Assembly (NCBI GenBank): GCA_005789325.1
Contig: SXYE01000022.1
Span: forward strand, 1-8,342
Origin: Actinomycetota bacterium
GTDB taxonomy: Bacteria > Actinomycetota > Actinomycetes > S36-B12 > UBA5976
Length of the DNA: 8,342 bases
Direction of reading: 5' to 3'
The notes under the pieces were generated by a model. It did not search any database. It was given only the letters and a program-made list of their open reading frames with translations, and had not been told where the DNA came from. Positions 7,471 to 8,342 of this stretch are shown here, one piece after another. Every line of letters starts with the position of its first letter. Position 1 is the first letter of the stretch. The translations under genes and the position numbers were made by a program.

Positions 7471-8342
7471 TTAACCGCCACTAACTGATAATTCTGCTTC
7501 ACGCAAATCTTTAACTTCATTTTTTTCAATACTTCTACTATTAAGCCAATTATGTGGCAGAGATACTTTCTTTTGAGATCCGACTCTTCCTCTTGGTTTA
7601 TCGACAATAATTTCTGGAAAAGCTTGATTTGTATCTAACTTGGAAAGTAGAAAATCAAGATTTTCTAAACTTTCAACCATTGCTAAAGAAGTTCTCAATT
7701 GATTGCCTACTGAAAATCCTTTTAGATACCAAGCCATGTGTTTTCTGATGTCTCTAATTCCCTTGTACTCACCATAAAGTTCGCATAACAAAACTGCGTG
7801 GCGTTTAATTATTTGTGCCACTACATCTAAACCTGGATCTTTTAGAATTTCGTTTTCTGCAAACGCTGCTGCAAGTTGACCAAATAACCATGGTCTACCT
7901 AAACAACCTCGACCTACCACTACTCCTGCACATCCTGTTTGCTTAACCATGTCTAACGCATCTTGGGCTGACCAAATATCGCCATTTCCTAAAACTGGAA
8001 CATTTAAATCTTTCAACTCTTCTACTAAATTCTTGATGGCATCCCATCTTGCTTTTCCGGAATACATTTGTTCTGCTGTTCTTGCATGTAACGCAACCCA
8101 CGCGACTCCAGCATTAGCTGCTGCTCTGCCCGCCTCTAAGTAAGTTAAATGATCATCATCAATTCCCATGCGCATTTTCACAGTTACTGGAACTGGTTTA
8201 ACACCTAGTGCTGTAGCGACTTCATTTGCAGTATTTACAGCACTTTCTAAGATTGATTTAAATAGATCTTGCTTCCAAGGTAGAGCTGCTCCTCCCCCTT
8301 TTTTTGTAACCTTTGGAACAGGACAACCCATATTTAGATCAA
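7471..8342 (-). CDS. dusB: tRNA-dihydrouridine synthase, C-terminal part (5' end outside window)
   Basis: An FMN-dependent enzyme that reduces specific uridines in tRNA to dihydrouridine using NADPH. The frame is open to the right edge: residues before the first visible Met at 8331 read D-L-N, giving the family motif DLNMGCPVPKV, so that Met is internal and the start lies beyond 8342. About 290 residues are present; roughly the first 80-100 of a typical 350-390 are missing. The catalytic cysteine is in NMGCP (codon at 8323-8325). Other TIM-barrel flavin and substrate motifs are VKMRMG, LHARTAEQMYSG, VLGNGDI and VVVGRGCLGRPW, followed by the helical C-terminal domain with IRKHMAWYLKGF. The pattern fits the DusB/NifR3 subgroup. 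This is the most upstream gene visible of the minus-strand operon; its promoter is outside the window. Confidence 0.93.
   Translation of the reverse strand, partial: DLNMGCPVPKVTKKGGGAALPWKQDLFKSILESAVNTANEVATALGVKPVPVTVKMRMGIDDDHLTYLEAGRAAANAGVAWVALHARTAEQMYSGKARWDAIKNLVEELKDLNVPVLGNGDIWSAQDALDMVKQTGCAGVVVGRGCLGRPWLFGQLAAAFAENEILKDPGLDVVAQIIKRHAVLLCELYGEYKGIRDIRKHMAWYLKGFSVGNQLRTSLAMVESLENLDFLLSKLDTNQAFPEIIVDKPRGRVGSQKKVSLPHNWLNSRSIEKNEVKDLREAELSVSGG

Noticed and set aside
7949..8143. 64-codon + strand open frame
   Set aside because: Antisense to the conserved barrel motifs of dusB; no supporting signal.
1..8342. Ten-base sequence TTTAGATCAA at both window ends (3-12 and 8333-8342), hinting at a terminal repeat or circular overlap
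   Set aside because: The same ten bases also occur inside dnaG at 4432-4441, and each copy is explained by coding sequence, so chance in AT-rich DNA is enough.

Overview
The window looks like chromosomal DNA from a small-genome, AT-rich actinobacterium, possibly one of the streamlined freshwater or marine plankton lineages. Three things point there. The order dusB, dgt, dnaG, tRNA-Asn is a familiar actinobacterial arrangement. FolD carries the GRGVTVGRP form of its cofactor loop that I associate with Actinobacteria. GC is only about 35-40% by eye, and genes are packed with overlaps or gaps of a few bases. The lineage is an inference and could not be tested by a search here.

Left part, + strand (1-2897): the 3' end of a sarcosine oxidase gamma subunit gene (soxG), then folD, then a choline dehydrogenase-type GMC flavoprotein gene (betA). 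Spacing is 10 bases between soxG and folD, and folD and betA share an ATGA overlap, so this is one operon. The likely logic is choline/glycine-betaine breakdown. BetA starts choline oxidation, and sarcosine oxidase removes the last methyl group, passing it to tetrahydrofolate as 5,10-methylene-THF. FolD interconverts that with 10-formyl-THF. Betaine aldehyde dehydrogenase, the intermediate demethylases and soxBDA are not in the window.

Right part, - strand (8342 down to 2894): dusB (tRNA dihydrouridine synthase, cut by the right edge), a membrane-anchored DUF218/YdcF-like protein, dgt (HD-domain dNTP triphosphohydrolase), dnaG (primase), a tRNA-Asn(GTT) gene and a peptidase S51-family protein. 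The four genes from dusB to dnaG are spaced by 0, -4 and 5 bases and look cotranscribed. The tRNA follows after 61 bases, and the S51 gene begins 26 bases after the tRNA. The two gene groups converge, and the stop codons of betA and the S51 gene overlap.

There is no mobile element, CRISPR array, rRNA, phage gene or long noncoding stretch. The longest gap is about 61 bases. I did not find a convincing undescribed system; the points worth a second look concern gene organisation and metabolic context.
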